Positions 1 to 8,584 of a DNA stretch of 64,000 nt are shown piece after piece. The stretch covers positions 494,987 through 558,986 of the forward strand of contig NZ_FOVU01000004.1 in NCBI RefSeq assembly GCF_900115265.1, given 5' to 3'. The notes beneath the pieces are model-generated. The model was given only the letters and a program-made list of their open reading frames with translations. It was not told the origin of the DNA and ran no database searches. The stretch comes from Bradyrhizobium sp. Ghvi (GTDB lineage Bacteria > Pseudomonadota > Alphaproteobacteria > Rhizobiales > Xanthobacteraceae). Each line of letters begins with the position of its first letter. Position 1 is the first letter of the stretch. Made by a program: the position numbers and the translations under genes.

Positions 1-1
1 C

Positions 2-361
2 GCGAACGCCGTGTCCGAGCTGACGGCAAAGATCCTGCACAAGGATCCCAACGTCACCGCCATCATCGTGAAGCCGGTCGATGCGGGGGACTGGTTCGCG
101 GGCGGCAAGTCGCTCGCCGAGCAGAAGCTTGCCAGCTACTGGATCGACATCCACGTCACCGAAGGCACCAACACCAAGGACGAGAAGGCGGCCTATCTCG
201 CCGAGATGTTCAAGCGCATGGCGGAGATTTTGGGCCCGCTGCACCCCGAGACCTACCTGCATGTCGACGAGGTCAAGGGCGATGCCTACGGCTTTGGCGG
301 CCTGAGCCAGGAACGCCGCTACATCGCCGGCAAGCTCGACGTGCCGCTGAGGGCGGCGTGA
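2..361 (+). CDS. Tautomerase family protein (5' end outside window)
   Basis: The reading frame is open to the left edge, so the start is probably missing; an internal GTG at 11 would give 116 residues. The protein resembles the 4-oxalocrotonate tautomerase superfamily of about 130 residues: a beta-alpha-beta unit with KILHKDPNVTAIIV, then a second half with WIDIHVTEGTNTKDEKAAYL and an EVKGDAYGFGG stretch. Such enzymes catalyse keto-enol isomerisation using an N-terminal proline, which would lie outside this window, so activity cannot be judged. The stop is at 359-361, and the next gene is convergent, 43 bases away. Confidence 0.7.
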   Translation, partial: ANAVSELTAKILHKDPNVTAIIVKPVDAGDWFAGGKSLAEQKLASYWIDIHVTEGTNTKDEKAAYLAEMFKRMAEILGPLHPETYLHVDEVKGDAYGFGGLSQERRYIAGKLDVPLRAA

Positions 362-404
362 GGCCTTTGAGCCGCGGGTCGCGATCTCACCCGCGGCTCG
401 TTTG

Positions 405-1118
405 TCAGCTGGCGGCCCGGAACTGGACTTCGGAGTTGCTCAGGAAGCACGTCTTGTCGAACAGCTTCAGGTCCAGCGGGTTCGGCAGCCTGACATCGCT
501 GATGTCAGGACAGCGCTTGGTCTCTGGATCATAGGACCGGTCGATCTGCGAGATGAAGACGACGATCAGTCCCTTGTCGCGCGCGAAGGATTTCAGTGCG
601 TGCACCTGCACGGTGAGATCGGGGTTTTCCCGCCTCTGGTCGAGCAGTTGCAGATAGTCGATCACGACGACCGTGCCGCGCGGAGCTGTTGCCATTTGCT
701 TGACGACGTAGTCGGCGCTGATGGCGTCGGAGCAATCGAGCTCGAACAGCTCGTCGAATTGCGCTGGCTCAGCGCCGATCGCCCGCAGCCGGTCTAGTAC
801 ATCTTTCTCGGTGTATTCGAGCGAGAAGAATGCGGCGCGATGGCCGCATTTCATCGCCTCCACCGCGAGTTCAAGGCTCATCAAGGTCTTGCCCTGACCG
901 GGACGCGCGCCGATCAGAACCAGGTCGCCGGGCCTGAACTGCGGAAATAGCTTGTTGGCGGGCGTCAATGCCGCGGCTTTTGCTGCGAGCATGCTCCAGG
1001 CGGAAAAGCCTTCCGTCGTCGCGATGCGGTCGAGCGCGTCGTGAAGGGGAATGCCCTCGTCGCGGGACAGGCATTTTGCCTTACGCTTCAGATGATAGAT
1101 CGGTGCAGACAGTTTCAT
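405..1118 (-). CDS. DnaB-C-like (RecA-fold) helicase/ATPase, lacking the DnaB N-domain
   Basis: The product has 237 residues. The start is the ATG at 1118, preceded by a strong AGGAGG at good spacing; the open frame runs further upstream but without coding character. Walker A is GARPGQGKT at residues 70-78 and the Walker B-like strand VVVIDYLQLL has its Asp at 154, both typical of the replicative helicase C-domain. A later FISQIDRS resembles the DnaB sensor region. About 60 N-terminal residues replace the usual DnaB N-domain and linker, so it is probably not the replicative helicase. It may be a phage- or plasmid-type single-domain relative. There is no replication gene nearby. Confidence 0.75.
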   Translation of the reverse strand: MKLSAPIYHLKRKAKCLSRDEGIPLHDALDRIATTEGFSAWSMLAAKAAALTPANKLFPQFRPGDLVLIGARPGQGKTLMSLELAVEAMKCGHRAAFFSLEYTEKDVLDRLRAIGAEPAQFDELFELDCSDAISADYVVKQMATAPRGTVVVIDYLQLLDQRRENPDLTVQVHALKSFARDKGLIVVFISQIDRSYDPETKRCPDISDVRLPNPLDLKLFDKTCFLSNSEVQFRAAS

Positions 1119-1318
1119 CGTCAAACCTCCTGATGCGAGCAGAAAGCGCAATCCCTCCTTATGCCCAGTGCTCGAACAGTCGGTCCGATGGTTTAGTCGC
1201 CCGGCATGAGGTTTGCTTTCCCGGCGGAGGGGGGAGGCGTGGGCGGCGCCTGAAACAAGCGTAGCTGATTCCGCGATGAACGGTGAACACGCCCGAGCCG
1301 GCTCGAACAGAAAAAGTG

Positions 1319-2056
1319 TCAGGAGGCCGCTTCCGCGAGCAGCGCGCGGGTCGGCCCGAACAGCTCTTCGAAGGCCTGCCGGAGCGCGACGTCGACGTCG
1401 GCCAGCGTCACGAGCTGGCCAAGATCGACCAGCGAGGTCACGCCGTAGCGGGCATCGGTGACGCCGCACGGCACGATGCCGCCGAAATGCGACAACTCCG
1501 GCTCGACATTGATGGCGATGCCGTGGAACGAGACCCAGCGCTTCAGCCGCACGCCGATCGCCGCGATCTTGTCCTCATGCCCCGGTCCTTTATCGGGCCG
1601 CTTCACCCAGACGCCGACCCGGTCCTCGCGCCGCTCGCCGCGGATGTTGAAGGCGGCGAGGGTCTTCAGAATCAGCTCCTCAAGACTCGCGACATAGGCC
1701 CGTACGTCAGGCCGACGGCGTTTGAGGTCGAGCATGATGTAGGCCACCCGCTGGCCGGGGCCGTGATAGGTGAGCTGCCCGCCGCGCCCCGTCGCGAAGG
1801 TCGGGAATCGTGGATTGAGCAGGTCGGTCTGCTTGCCTGACGTCCCGGACGTATAGAGCGGGGGATGCTCGAGCAGCCAGACCAGCTCCGGGACCTCGCC
1901 CGCCGCGATCGCGGCAACCCGCGCCTCCATTTCGGCCACGGCTTGCGGATAGGGCACCGGCGCGTCCGAAATCCGCCATTCGACTGGCTCGCCGCCAGCG
2001 GCGGAAAATGACGTCAAATCGAGCTCTTGGCGCAGGTTTTGAGGCGAATTAACCAT
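1319..2056 (-). CDS. lipB: Lipoyl(octanoyl) transferase LipB
   Basis: The protein has 245 residues, normal for the family. It transfers octanoyl groups from acyl carrier protein to the lipoyl domains of 2-oxoacid dehydrogenases and the glycine cleavage H protein, in the cytoplasm. The signature RGGQLTYHGPGQ lies at residues 91-102. The catalytic Lys is K163 in KIAAIGV and the acyl-accepting Cys is C197 in GGIVPCGV. The ATG at 2056 sits head to head with the FliN-like gene, so the two share a short promoter region. Identification is secure. Confidence 0.95.
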   Translation of the reverse strand: MVNSPQNLRQELDLTSFSAAGGEPVEWRISDAPVPYPQAVAEMEARVAAIAAGEVPELVWLLEHPPLYTSGTSGKQTDLLNPRFPTFATGRGGQLTYHGPGQRVAYIMLDLKRRRPDVRAYVASLEELILKTLAAFNIRGERREDRVGVWVKRPDKGPGHEDKIAAIGVRLKRWVSFHGIAINVEPELSHFGGIVPCGVTDARYGVTSLVDLGQLVTLADVDVALRQAFEELFGPTRALLAEAAS

Positions 2057-2169
2057 TGGCTAACCATAACGTGGTGATGATCGCAGGCGTAAATGCCAAG
2101 TCCTTTGGCGTTGAGTTCCAAGTCTTAAGTCTCAAAGGTCTTAAGTCTCCAGTTGCGGCGGTCCTGACA

Positions 2170-2412
2170 GTGCCCACACTCGATAAAGTTACCGTGGATC
2201 TCATGGTCGTGCTCGGGACGACCACCATGCCGATCCATCAGGTATTACGTCTTTCCCGCGGCGCCATCATCGAGCTCGACGCAACCGAGGCTGACGAGGT
2301 CAAGGTCCTGGCCAACAATCTGCCGGTGGCCTCCGGCGTCGTGCTGGTCGACCGCAACCGAATCGCGGTCGAGGTCAAGCAGATGCTGCCGCGGACGCCG
2401 GGGACGCGGTAG
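2170..2412 (+). CDS. FliM/FliN (SpoA-domain) protein, short
   Basis: About 80 residues cover a single SpoA domain: VDLMVVLGTTTMPIHQVLRLSRGA followed by ELDATEADEVKVLANNLPVASGVV and RIAVEVKQML, the classic FliN C-terminal fold of the flagellar switch or a type III secretion C-ring. I chose the GTG at 2170 because the upstream frame, which can extend to a TTG at 2056, contains a low-complexity duplication of CTTAAGTCT and poor codon usage. No ribosome binding site is convincing for any start. No other flagellar gene is in the window, so this copy is an orphan. Confidence 0.7.
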   Translation: MPTLDKVTVDLMVVLGTTTMPIHQVLRLSRGAIIELDATEADEVKVLANNLPVASGVVLVDRNRIAVEVKQMLPRTPGTR

Positions 2413-2569
2413 GGCCGGCCCACCTGATAGGGCCGATACGGGCGGGTGAGACTTTCCTGCCAAGCTTGTGGAATTCAGGGCCTTTGCAGGCTTGTATCCC
2501 CCTGATGGATTTGTTAGATCGGCGGCCGCTGATCCGGCCAGCCTCTAGACCTCAGGCCGGTATCTCCTA

Positions 2570-2654
2570 GCGCTCGTGGCGGAACTGGTAGACGCGCTGC
2601 CTTGAGGTGGCAGTGGGTAACACCGTGGGGGTTCGAGTCCCTCCGAGCGCACCA
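2570..2654 (+). tRNA. tRNA-Leu (anticodon GAG)
   Basis: An 85-nt tRNA. The acceptor stem GCGCTCG (2570-2576) pairs with CGAGCGC (2644-2650), followed by discriminator A and an encoded CCA (2652-2654). The anticodon stem CTGCC/GGCAG encloses the loop TTGAGGT, which gives anticodon GAG for Leu CUC/CUU codons. The T-arm has GTTCGAGTC. A variable arm is present, as expected for a class II tRNA. The 3' end borders a stretch of lower GC with gene fragments, the usual situation for integration at a tRNA. Confidence 0.96.
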
Positions 2655-2805
2655 AAATCCACATTTCTAATTGAAATGATTAAGTTTTTTCTGGGTGTTG
2701 CCCGGGAATGTTACCACTCCGTTCTGGCTAGCCGTTCCCGTGCCGTTCGCCCGTGGCGCTGCAAGCCACTCAATGGCTGGGTGGTTCTTGCCATAACCAA
2801 GCGCA

Positions 2806-3057
2806 GCAAAGGCTTCGGAGATGGAGCGAGTATCGATTCAGGTCTCGCTTGCCTGACACTGCTACTTCGATTCCAAGACGTTCCGATCGATCCAGATCAG
2901 GTGCGACATCAATTGGGCGGCAGAATAGTCGGAACTGCCGACATCATCCGATCGCTTCGTGAGTATGGCCTCAAGGCGAGGCTTGCCAGTGCACGATGGC
3001 GCGCCTTCCGGCGACCGCGTTGCCCGTCTGTTAGCCTGGAATCCCGTCGACTAAACT
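2806..3057 (+). pseudogene. Fragment of a type I secretion ATPase N-domain (C39-like peptidase domain)
   Basis: An open segment of about 84 residues, not complete at either end. It contains SGLACLTLLLRFQDVPIDPDQ, then GTADIIRSLREYGLKARLAS and a WRAF motif. This matches the degenerate C39-like domain that begins HlyB-type ABC transporters of type I secretion. The transmembrane and ATPase domains are absent and similarity stops at about 3036. No credible start or ribosome site precedes it. Base composition is lower in GC than the flanks. I read it as a remnant in the tRNA-Leu-adjacent scar; the call rests on pattern memory only. Confidence 0.5.
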
Positions 3058-3772
3058 AGCGCAGAAGACCAAAAATCTCGACCAGATTGCTCTGAACTAG
3101 ATTGTAGCAGTCGTAGAAATTCAGTCTGTCCGCGCGCTTCTCATAAAGGCTCGTTTCGATGCCACCGACGAGCATTCTGTCCATAGCGGCTCTGCTGTCC
3201 TCGCTCAACATCCAGCCCAAAGCCGGTGAGGGCACGATCCCCCTGCAAAGAGGAATCATGAAGTAGTGACTTCCGCAGAGCGATCGGGAGTATCTTGCCA
3301 AAGTTTTCGACGAATGGACTGCTCTAGCTGCTCGGCTCGACTCGAGCCCATTTACGGCAACAATCAGTGGATGAAATGGTACCTCTGGTGCGAGAATTGA
3401 AAGCTCGCGCACTCGGCTGGCAAGGCTACTATCGTTGTCGAGATTGTCCCTATCGCTATCAAGGTCGGTCATTGAGGTATCATTCAGAATCTCCAGGAAG
3501 ATCGACTTTCGGAAGCCCGGCGCGCACGCGTTCTCAAATTTGGCTATTCCAAGAGGATTCATCGTTGCGGCTGCAACTTCTTGAGATGAGACGGTGCCAT
3601 TATTGTCGAAGTAGCCACCATCGATGACATGACCGACGTGCTTGGTGATCGTTCCGGCCGCGTCTCCGATCTTGTCATGCACGAGGCTTCGGCGGAGGCC
3701 GGCCTGTTCGTCCATGCACGCCGATCCTCCGATGATACGGGCGCCGACCCCGCCTATGCCGCGATCCTTCAT
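3056..3772 (-). pseudogene. C-terminal part of a patatin-like phospholipase/acylesterase
   Basis: The open frame gives 238 residues from the ATG at 3772; an in-frame stop lies at 3818-3820. HVIDGGYFDNNGTVS near residues 48-62 is the catalytic Asp (D-G-G) region of patatin-like lipases, followed by a C-terminal helical part ending in CYNLVQSNLVEIF. The nucleophile elbow G-x-S-x-G and oxyanion loop that should precede it are missing, and the upstream sequence in other frames does not supply them. Only about half a protein remains, so activity is unlikely. It is convergent with the T1SS fragment, within the same low-GC scar. Confidence 0.55.
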
Positions 3773-3818
3773 TTTGGGCGTCGTATCCGGAGTCGCGATG
3801 GCTTTCGAGGCCGCAGCC

Positions 3819-4250
3819 TATTTCTCCCGACGCTGGCAGTCCGGCTCACAAGCCGGACCAGCATGTGCATCCCCGGGAACTGAGTCTGTCAGCTGCCGCC
3901 AAGCCTCGATTAAGAACTCATCCGGATAATCAGATGGGCCGTTGTTGCTGCCGCGTTTGCGATCCTTCTGGCCATCCCATGACTTGCACCGCGAAGGGAA
4001 GAGGCGAGGAACCGCTGTTAGCAGCGCGTGTTGAAAGCAAAACCGGCTGATCTCATGAGTTGCTCGGTGCGCAAAACGAGGAACGTTCGATGTCCAATGC
4101 CTAGGCACCAAACGAAATACGCGTTCATCGAGGCAGACGCGAGTGCAGGCATGACTTCGTCATACCACAGCAAAGCTGCGGACCTCACGGATGAGCGAGC
4201 GGTAGGAAGGGAAGTGACTACTGTAGAAAGAAGCTGATCCGGAAAATGAT
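3819..4250. other. Intergenic stretch, no supported gene
   Basis: About 430 bases between the truncated patatin gene and the permease. Several short open frames exist on both strands, but none has a ribosome site, a recognisable motif or coding bias. GC is below that of the window average. I see no tRNA 3'-end repeat, integrase or insertion-sequence ends here. It is probably the outer part of the decayed island and the permease promoter region. Confidence 0.4.
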
Positions 4251-6254
4251 GTGACGGGATTGGCGAAAGAAGAAAGAAGCCTCTTTATTTATGCAAGGTC
4301 CTTCCGTCTCTCATTTTCGGATCCTTCTGTGAGCGTACTCGACCTTATTTTCGGCAGACGGTTAGCCAATCGCGAGTTCAACGAGCGGAAGATCGGGGCC
4401 CTGGAAGGGCTGCCGGCGATGGGACTGGATGGGCTCGGCTCGTCTGCATATGGACCCGAAGCCGCGCTCTCGATCCTGATCCCTCTCGGAGCAGGCGCGT
4501 CATCCTACCTCGGCTGGGTCATGGTGCCGATCGTGGCCCTGTTGGCGGTTCTTTTCGTTTCATACTGGCAGACCATCCGCGCCTATCCCAGCAATGGGGG
4601 TGCATACATCGTCGCGAGAGACAATCTGGGTACGAACACCAGTCTCCTGGCGGCCGCCGCGCTGATGGTGGATTATGTCCTCAATGTCTCGGTCGGGATC
4701 GCAGCGGGCATAGGTGCGCTGGTATCGGCCGCGCCTGCGCTGCATCCATACATCGTGCCCCTTTGTCTGGCGATCCTTGCCATACTCACAATAGTGAACC
4801 TGCGCGGCACCCTTGATGCCGGTCGCGTGTTCGCGCTCCCAACCTACCTCTTCGTCGTAAGCTTCGGCCTTGTTCTTGGCCTGGGAGTCTATCAGGCGCT
4901 CTCGTCCGGCGGTCATCCACAAGCCGTCGTGCCGCCGCCACCAACAGGGGAGGCTACGGAGGCGGCGAGCCTCTGGCTTCTCTTGCGCGCGTTCGCCAGC
5001 GGTTGCACCGCCATGACGGGTGTCGAAGCGGTCTCCAATGGCATGACCGCCTTTCGGGAGCCCACGGTGAAATACGGGCATCGAACGCTGACTGCCATCG
5101 TCGTTATTCTCTGCGTGTTGTTGCTTGGGATCGCGTTCCTCGCCCGTAGCTACGGGATCGGTGCGATGTCCCAGGAGCAGGACGGGTATCGCAGCGTGTT
5201 GTCCCAGATTTCAGCGGCGGTGGTGGGCGAAGGCGTGCTCTACTACACGACGATCGGGTCGCTGCTCTGCGTCCTGGCCTTTTCGGCCAATACCAGTTTC
5301 GTGGATTTCCCTCGCCTGTGCCGGGTTGTCGCCGAAGATGGTTTTCTGCCGAAATCATTCGCCATCGCGGGCCGCCGCCTGGTCTTCGATGTCGGGATCC
5401 TCTATCTGGCCCTAACGTCCGGCGTTCTGCTGATTGCATTCGGAGGGATTACCGACAGGTTGATCCCGCTCTTCGCGATCGGTGCTTTCCTGACGTTCAC
5501 GATCTCGCAGGCCGGAATGGTTCTGCATTGGCGCAGGACCATAGCAGCCGGACATTCAAATCGGGAAAACAAGACCCATCTTGCCGTGAACACGGCGGGC
5601 GCGCTCACGACCGGACTCGCTCTGATCGTGATCGTGGCTGCGAAATTTCTTGAAGGGGCCTGGATCACAATTTTGGTGCTTCCGATCGTCATGGTTTTGC
5701 TCAAGGGCATACGTAGCTATTACGATCAGCTTTTCGATGAGCTTCGCGCTGCAGCGCCCATCGACATCGGCGCGTTGAGCGCACCGATCGCCGTGGTCGC
5801 ATTCGAGAGCTGGACCAAGCTGAGCGAAAACGCCCTGACATTTGCGATGAGCATCTCGCCGAACGTGACTGCGATCCATCTTCTGAAGCTATCTGGGCCG
5901 GATCAGGAAGAAGAGCGGCGGAGGCTGGAGGAGCGCTGGCGGACCCAACTGGAAGAGCCTTTGAGCCGAGCAGGGAAGTCGCCGCCCCGTCTCGTCATTC
6001 TGCAATCCCAGTATCGAAATCTGCAGATCCCCATGGTCGAGTTGATCAACGAGATAAAAACCCGGCATCCGCACAAGCGTATTGCAGTCTTGATTCCCGA
6101 TGTGGTGAAGGATCGATGGTACCAGCACCTTCTGCATACACATCGGGCGGCCCGTCTGCGTTCACGGCTGCTCCGCCTCGGGGACGAAGACCTGACAGTG
6201 ATCAACGTGCCTCTTCGCATAAAGCATGGGGCGACACATGGCCAGGCGGCGTAA
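4251..6254 (+). CDS. APC-superfamily permease, KimA-like (probable potassium or amino acid transporter)
   Basis: The frame gives 667 residues from the GTG at 4251. A GTG at 4329 (VSVLDLIFGRRLA) matches where relatives usually begin, so the first 26 residues are doubtful. The family core is clear: GLDGLGSSAYGPEAAL in TM1, SYWQTIRAYPSNGGAYIVARDNLG in TM2-3, about twelve hydrophobic segments to residue 490, then a cytosolic C-domain of about 160 residues. KimA-type proteins import K+ by proton symport and are often controlled by c-di-AMP; other relatives carry amino acids, and the sequence alone does not decide. No riboswitch was seen upstream. It stands alone beside the tRNA-adjacent scar. Confidence 0.8.
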   Translation: MTGLAKEERSLFIYARSFRLSFSDPSVSVLDLIFGRRLANREFNERKIGALEGLPAMGLDGLGSSAYGPEAALSILIPLGAGASSYLGWVMVPIVALLAVLFVSYWQTIRAYPSNGGAYIVARDNLGTNTSLLAAAALMVDYVLNVSVGIAAGIGALVSAAPALHPYIVPLCLAILAILTIVNLRGTLDAGRVFALPTYLFVVSFGLVLGLGVYQALSSGGHPQAVVPPPPTGEATEAASLWLLLRAFASGCTAMTGVEAVSNGMTAFREPTVKYGHRTLTAIVVILCVLLLGIAFLARSYGIGAMSQEQDGYRSVLSQISAAVVGEGVLYYTTIGSLLCVLAFSANTSFVDFPRLCRVVAEDGFLPKSFAIAGRRLVFDVGILYLALTSGVLLIAFGGITDRLIPLFAIGAFLTFTISQAGMVLHWRRTIAAGHSNRENKTHLAVNTAGALTTGLALIVIVAAKFLEGAWITILVLPIVMVLLKGIRSYYDQLFDELRAAAPIDIGALSAPIAVVAFESWTKLSENALTFAMSISPNVTAIHLLKLSGPDQEEERRRLEERWRTQLEEPLSRAGKSPPRLVILQSQYRNLQIPMVELINEIKTRHPHKRIAVLIPDVVKDRWYQHLLHTHRAARLRSRLLRLGDEDLTVINVPLRIKHGATHGQAA

Positions 6255-6383
6255 TGCGCCACAATGCGATCTGTGTGATGCAACGGCTTGGCGGGACGGA
6301 GCCCGTGGAGTGAAGGCTGAAAGAGGTTGCTGCGGCCACCATCCTGACGTGGGCGTCCCGCCGGTCCTCATTGCAAACGAGCA

Positions 6384-7451
6384 TTACAGGCTTGGGTCGA
6401 CAACCTTCATTTGATTTCGTGCCGTGCGGTCCGTCCGGCGCCGCGCAATGGTCGGCACCAACGAGGGCGTCTCGCCCGCGATCTGCAGCGCGAAATAGGC
6501 GATCGTAGCCTGAAGTCCATCGTTCAGCGCCACACGCGGGCGCCATCCCAGCAGTCGCACGGCGGTATCGATGCCCGGCTTGCGGCGCTTTGGATCGTCC
6601 TTCGGCAGTGCCTCGAAGCGGAGCGCAGAAGCCGAACCCGTGTACGTCAGGACCTTGCGGGCGATGGCCTCGATGGTGACCTCATGCGGGTTGCCGAGGT
6701 TGCAGGGTCCGGTCACCGATGGGGGGCTTTCCATCAGCAACTGGAGGCCCCGCACCAGATCGTCAACGAAACAGAAACTTCTCGTCTGCGTGCCGCCGCC
6801 ATAGATCGTGATCGGCTCGCCGCGGAGCGCCTGTACGATGAAATTGGAGACGACGCGGCCGTCGTTCTCCAGCATGCGCGGGCCATAGGTGTTGAAGATG
6901 CGCGCAACCTTGATCTCGGTGCCATGCGTGCGGTGATAGTCGAACATCAGCGTCTCGGCAGCGCGCTTACCCTCGTCGTAGCAGGCGCGCGGCCCGATCG
7001 GGTTGACGTTGCCAAGATAAGATTCCGGCTGCGGATGCACTTCCGGATCGCCGTAGACCTCGCTCGTGGAGGCCTGCAGAACCCGCGCGCCTTTCAGTCG
7101 CGCGAGCTCGAGCAGGTTGATGGTGCCGAGCACGCACGTCTTCATCGTCCCGATGGGGTCCTTTTGATAATGGCGGGGCGAGGCAGGGCATGCGAGGCTG
7201 TAGATCCGGTCGATCTCGCCGCCGAGCTCGATCGGCTCGCGCACATCGTGCTCGATGAAGCGGAAGTTCGGATGGTTCAGCAGCGGCCTGATATTGTCGA
7301 CGCTGCCTGTGAACAGATTGTCGAGGCAAATCACCCTGTTGCCGCGTTGCAGGAGAGAATCGCAGAGATGAGAGCCGATGAAGCCCGCGCCGCCGGTGAT
7401 GAGCACAGTCGGCGAGCGACGGAATGTGGGGATGCGGGTCTGGAGTGTCAT
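6384..7451 (-). CDS. UDP-glucuronate decarboxylase (UDP-xylose synthase), extended SDR
   Basis: The product has 355 residues. It would convert UDP-glucuronate to UDP-xylose with bound NAD+. The Rossmann motif is GGAGFIGSH at residues 20-28, the STSE catalytic stretch is at 128-131 and the active-site Y158-xxx-K162 is in ACYDEGKRAAE. RIFNTYGPRM and TQTRSFCFVDDL are typical of UXS enzymes. It is the last gene of the 15361-to-6384 operon, 11 bases after the preceding glycosyltransferase, and so likely supplies UDP-xylose to that cluster. The C-terminal tail of about 30 residues is basic and variable. Sister dTDP-glucose dehydratases are less similar at the active site. Confidence 0.88.
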   Translation of the reverse strand: MTLQTRIPTFRRSPTVLITGGAGFIGSHLCDSLLQRGNRVICLDNLFTGSVDNIRPLLNHPNFRFIEHDVREPIELGGEIDRIYSLACPASPRHYQKDPIGTMKTCVLGTINLLELARLKGARVLQASTSEVYGDPEVHPQPESYLGNVNPIGPRACYDEGKRAAETLMFDYHRTHGTEIKVARIFNTYGPRMLENDGRVVSNFIVQALRGEPITIYGGGTQTRSFCFVDDLVRGLQLLMESPPSVTGPCNLGNPHEVTIEAIARKVLTYTGSASALRFEALPKDDPKRRKPGIDTAVRLLGWRPRVALNDGLQATIAYFALQIAGETPSLVPTIARRRTDRTARNQMKVVDPSL

Positions 7452-7462
7452 GGCAAGCTCTC

Positions 7463-8584
7463 TTAGAGTTCAGCGACCTGGATCGGACGCCCGGCGGATA
7501 GCCTCGTGGATTTGCGGCGTCGCGCCGTTGCCTCGCCGTAATAACTTTCCAGCTGAAGAGCGCGATGGTCCGCGGTGTGATCGGCGAGAACACGTCGGCG
7601 CGCGTTCTCCGCGATAGTGCGCCGGCGTTCCTCGGGCATGTCGCGCAGGATCTCGATGACGTCACGTGGGCTTGAGGCCAGCAGGATTTCCCGCGACGGC
7701 TCGAAAATGGTCTCGATGCCCGGCCATCGATCGGAGATCACCGGCGTGCCGCAGGCGGCCGCTTCGAACAGTCGGACGCTTGGCGAGAAGCCCAGCGCGC
7801 GCATGTCGGCGCGCGTCGCGTTCAGGGTGAACCGCTGCTCCGCGTAGAACGCCGGGTGCTGTTTCGGCGGGAGGTGCTCGATCCGCATGACATTGTCGGG
7901 CCAGGCGATATCAGATGGATATTGCGCGCCCGCGACCGCGAATTGCACCGACGGCAGCGTACGTGCTGGCGATAGCAGTAACTGGTCAAGAACGGGCTGC
8001 CGATCTTCGCTATAGGTCCCGAGATAGCCAAGGGCCCATTTCGCCTGCGCCCGTCGCGGCGCGTAAGTTTCGGTATCGGCACTGCAATAGAGAACGCGCG
8101 CCATCGGGCTGCCGTACCGCTGTTCGATCATCTCGGGCACCGGACCGCCGGCAAATGACAGATAGAGGTCGAAGCGCGGGATCATCGCGGCCGACAGGTA
8201 GTCGAGGCCGTGATCGAGCTTCGCCAGCGTCACGGGCGTGTCGATGTCGTAGAACGCGGTGATTCCGCGCGCTTGACTCGTGATCCATTCGGAAATGGCG
8301 ATGCCGTCGGGCACGTAAGACCCGATCATGACGAGGTCGGCGTCCCGGATCAGCTTGCCGAAGCGGCGAGGCACGTCATTCGGCGACTGATAGAGCTCGA
8401 CGGTCCAGGACGACGGCTTCGTGAGATCGCGATGCTCGCGATACCAGGCGACGTCGCGTTCAAGGAACGTGATGCGGTGGCCTCGTCGCGCGAGGGCCTC
8501 GATCAGGGCACGGTAGGTCGTGGCATGACCATTGCCCCATGACGATGTGACCGAGAGACCGACGACGACGATATTGAGGTTCAT
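7463..8584 (-). CDS. CgeB-like glycosyltransferase (GT-B) 1
   Basis: The product has 373 residues. The start at ATG 8584 overlaps the upstream stop by ATGA. The N-terminal MNLNIVVVGLSVTSSWGNGHATTYR is a GT-B nucleotide fold with the W-G-N-G-H motif shared by its paralogue at 19280-20383. The C-terminal half carries FSPSVRLFEAAACGTPVISD and WPGIETIFEPSREILLA, the donor-binding signature of CgeB/PF13524-type transferases. Donor and acceptor are not predictable. It is cytosolic, with no membrane segment. The immediate neighbour downstream is UDP-xylose synthase, so UDP-xylose is a possible donor. Confidence 0.82.
   Translation of the reverse strand: MNLNIVVVGLSVTSSWGNGHATTYRALIEALARRGHRITFLERDVAWYREHRDLTKPSSWTVELYQSPNDVPRRFGKLIRDADLVMIGSYVPDGIAISEWITSQARGITAFYDIDTPVTLAKLDHGLDYLSAAMIPRFDLYLSFAGGPVPEMIEQRYGSPMARVLYCSADTETYAPRRAQAKWALGYLGTYSEDRQPVLDQLLLSPARTLPSVQFAVAGAQYPSDIAWPDNVMRIEHLPPKQHPAFYAEQRFTLNATRADMRALGFSPSVRLFEAAACGTPVISDRWPGIETIFEPSREILLASSPRDVIEILRDMPEERRRTIAENARRRVLADHTADHRALQLESYYGEATARRRKSTRLSAGRPIQVAEL

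Noticed and set aside
405..1469. Extended 354-residue start for the DnaB-like gene
   Set aside because: The first 117 residues are Arg-rich and lack coding character, while an AGGAGG site marks the internal ATG at 1118.
2570..4250. Attachment-site repeat of the tRNA 3' end
   Set aside because: I looked for a second copy of the tRNA terminus in the downstream scar and saw none, so no att pair is annotated.
6411..7466. Long plus-strand frame opposite the UDP-xylose synthase gene
   Set aside because: It mirrors a strongly conserved enzyme in high-GC DNA, has no ribosome site and no motif; a shadow frame. The same applies to the long frames opposite 8581-9669, 11902-13188, 13185-14249, 57071-58294 and 44243-45898.
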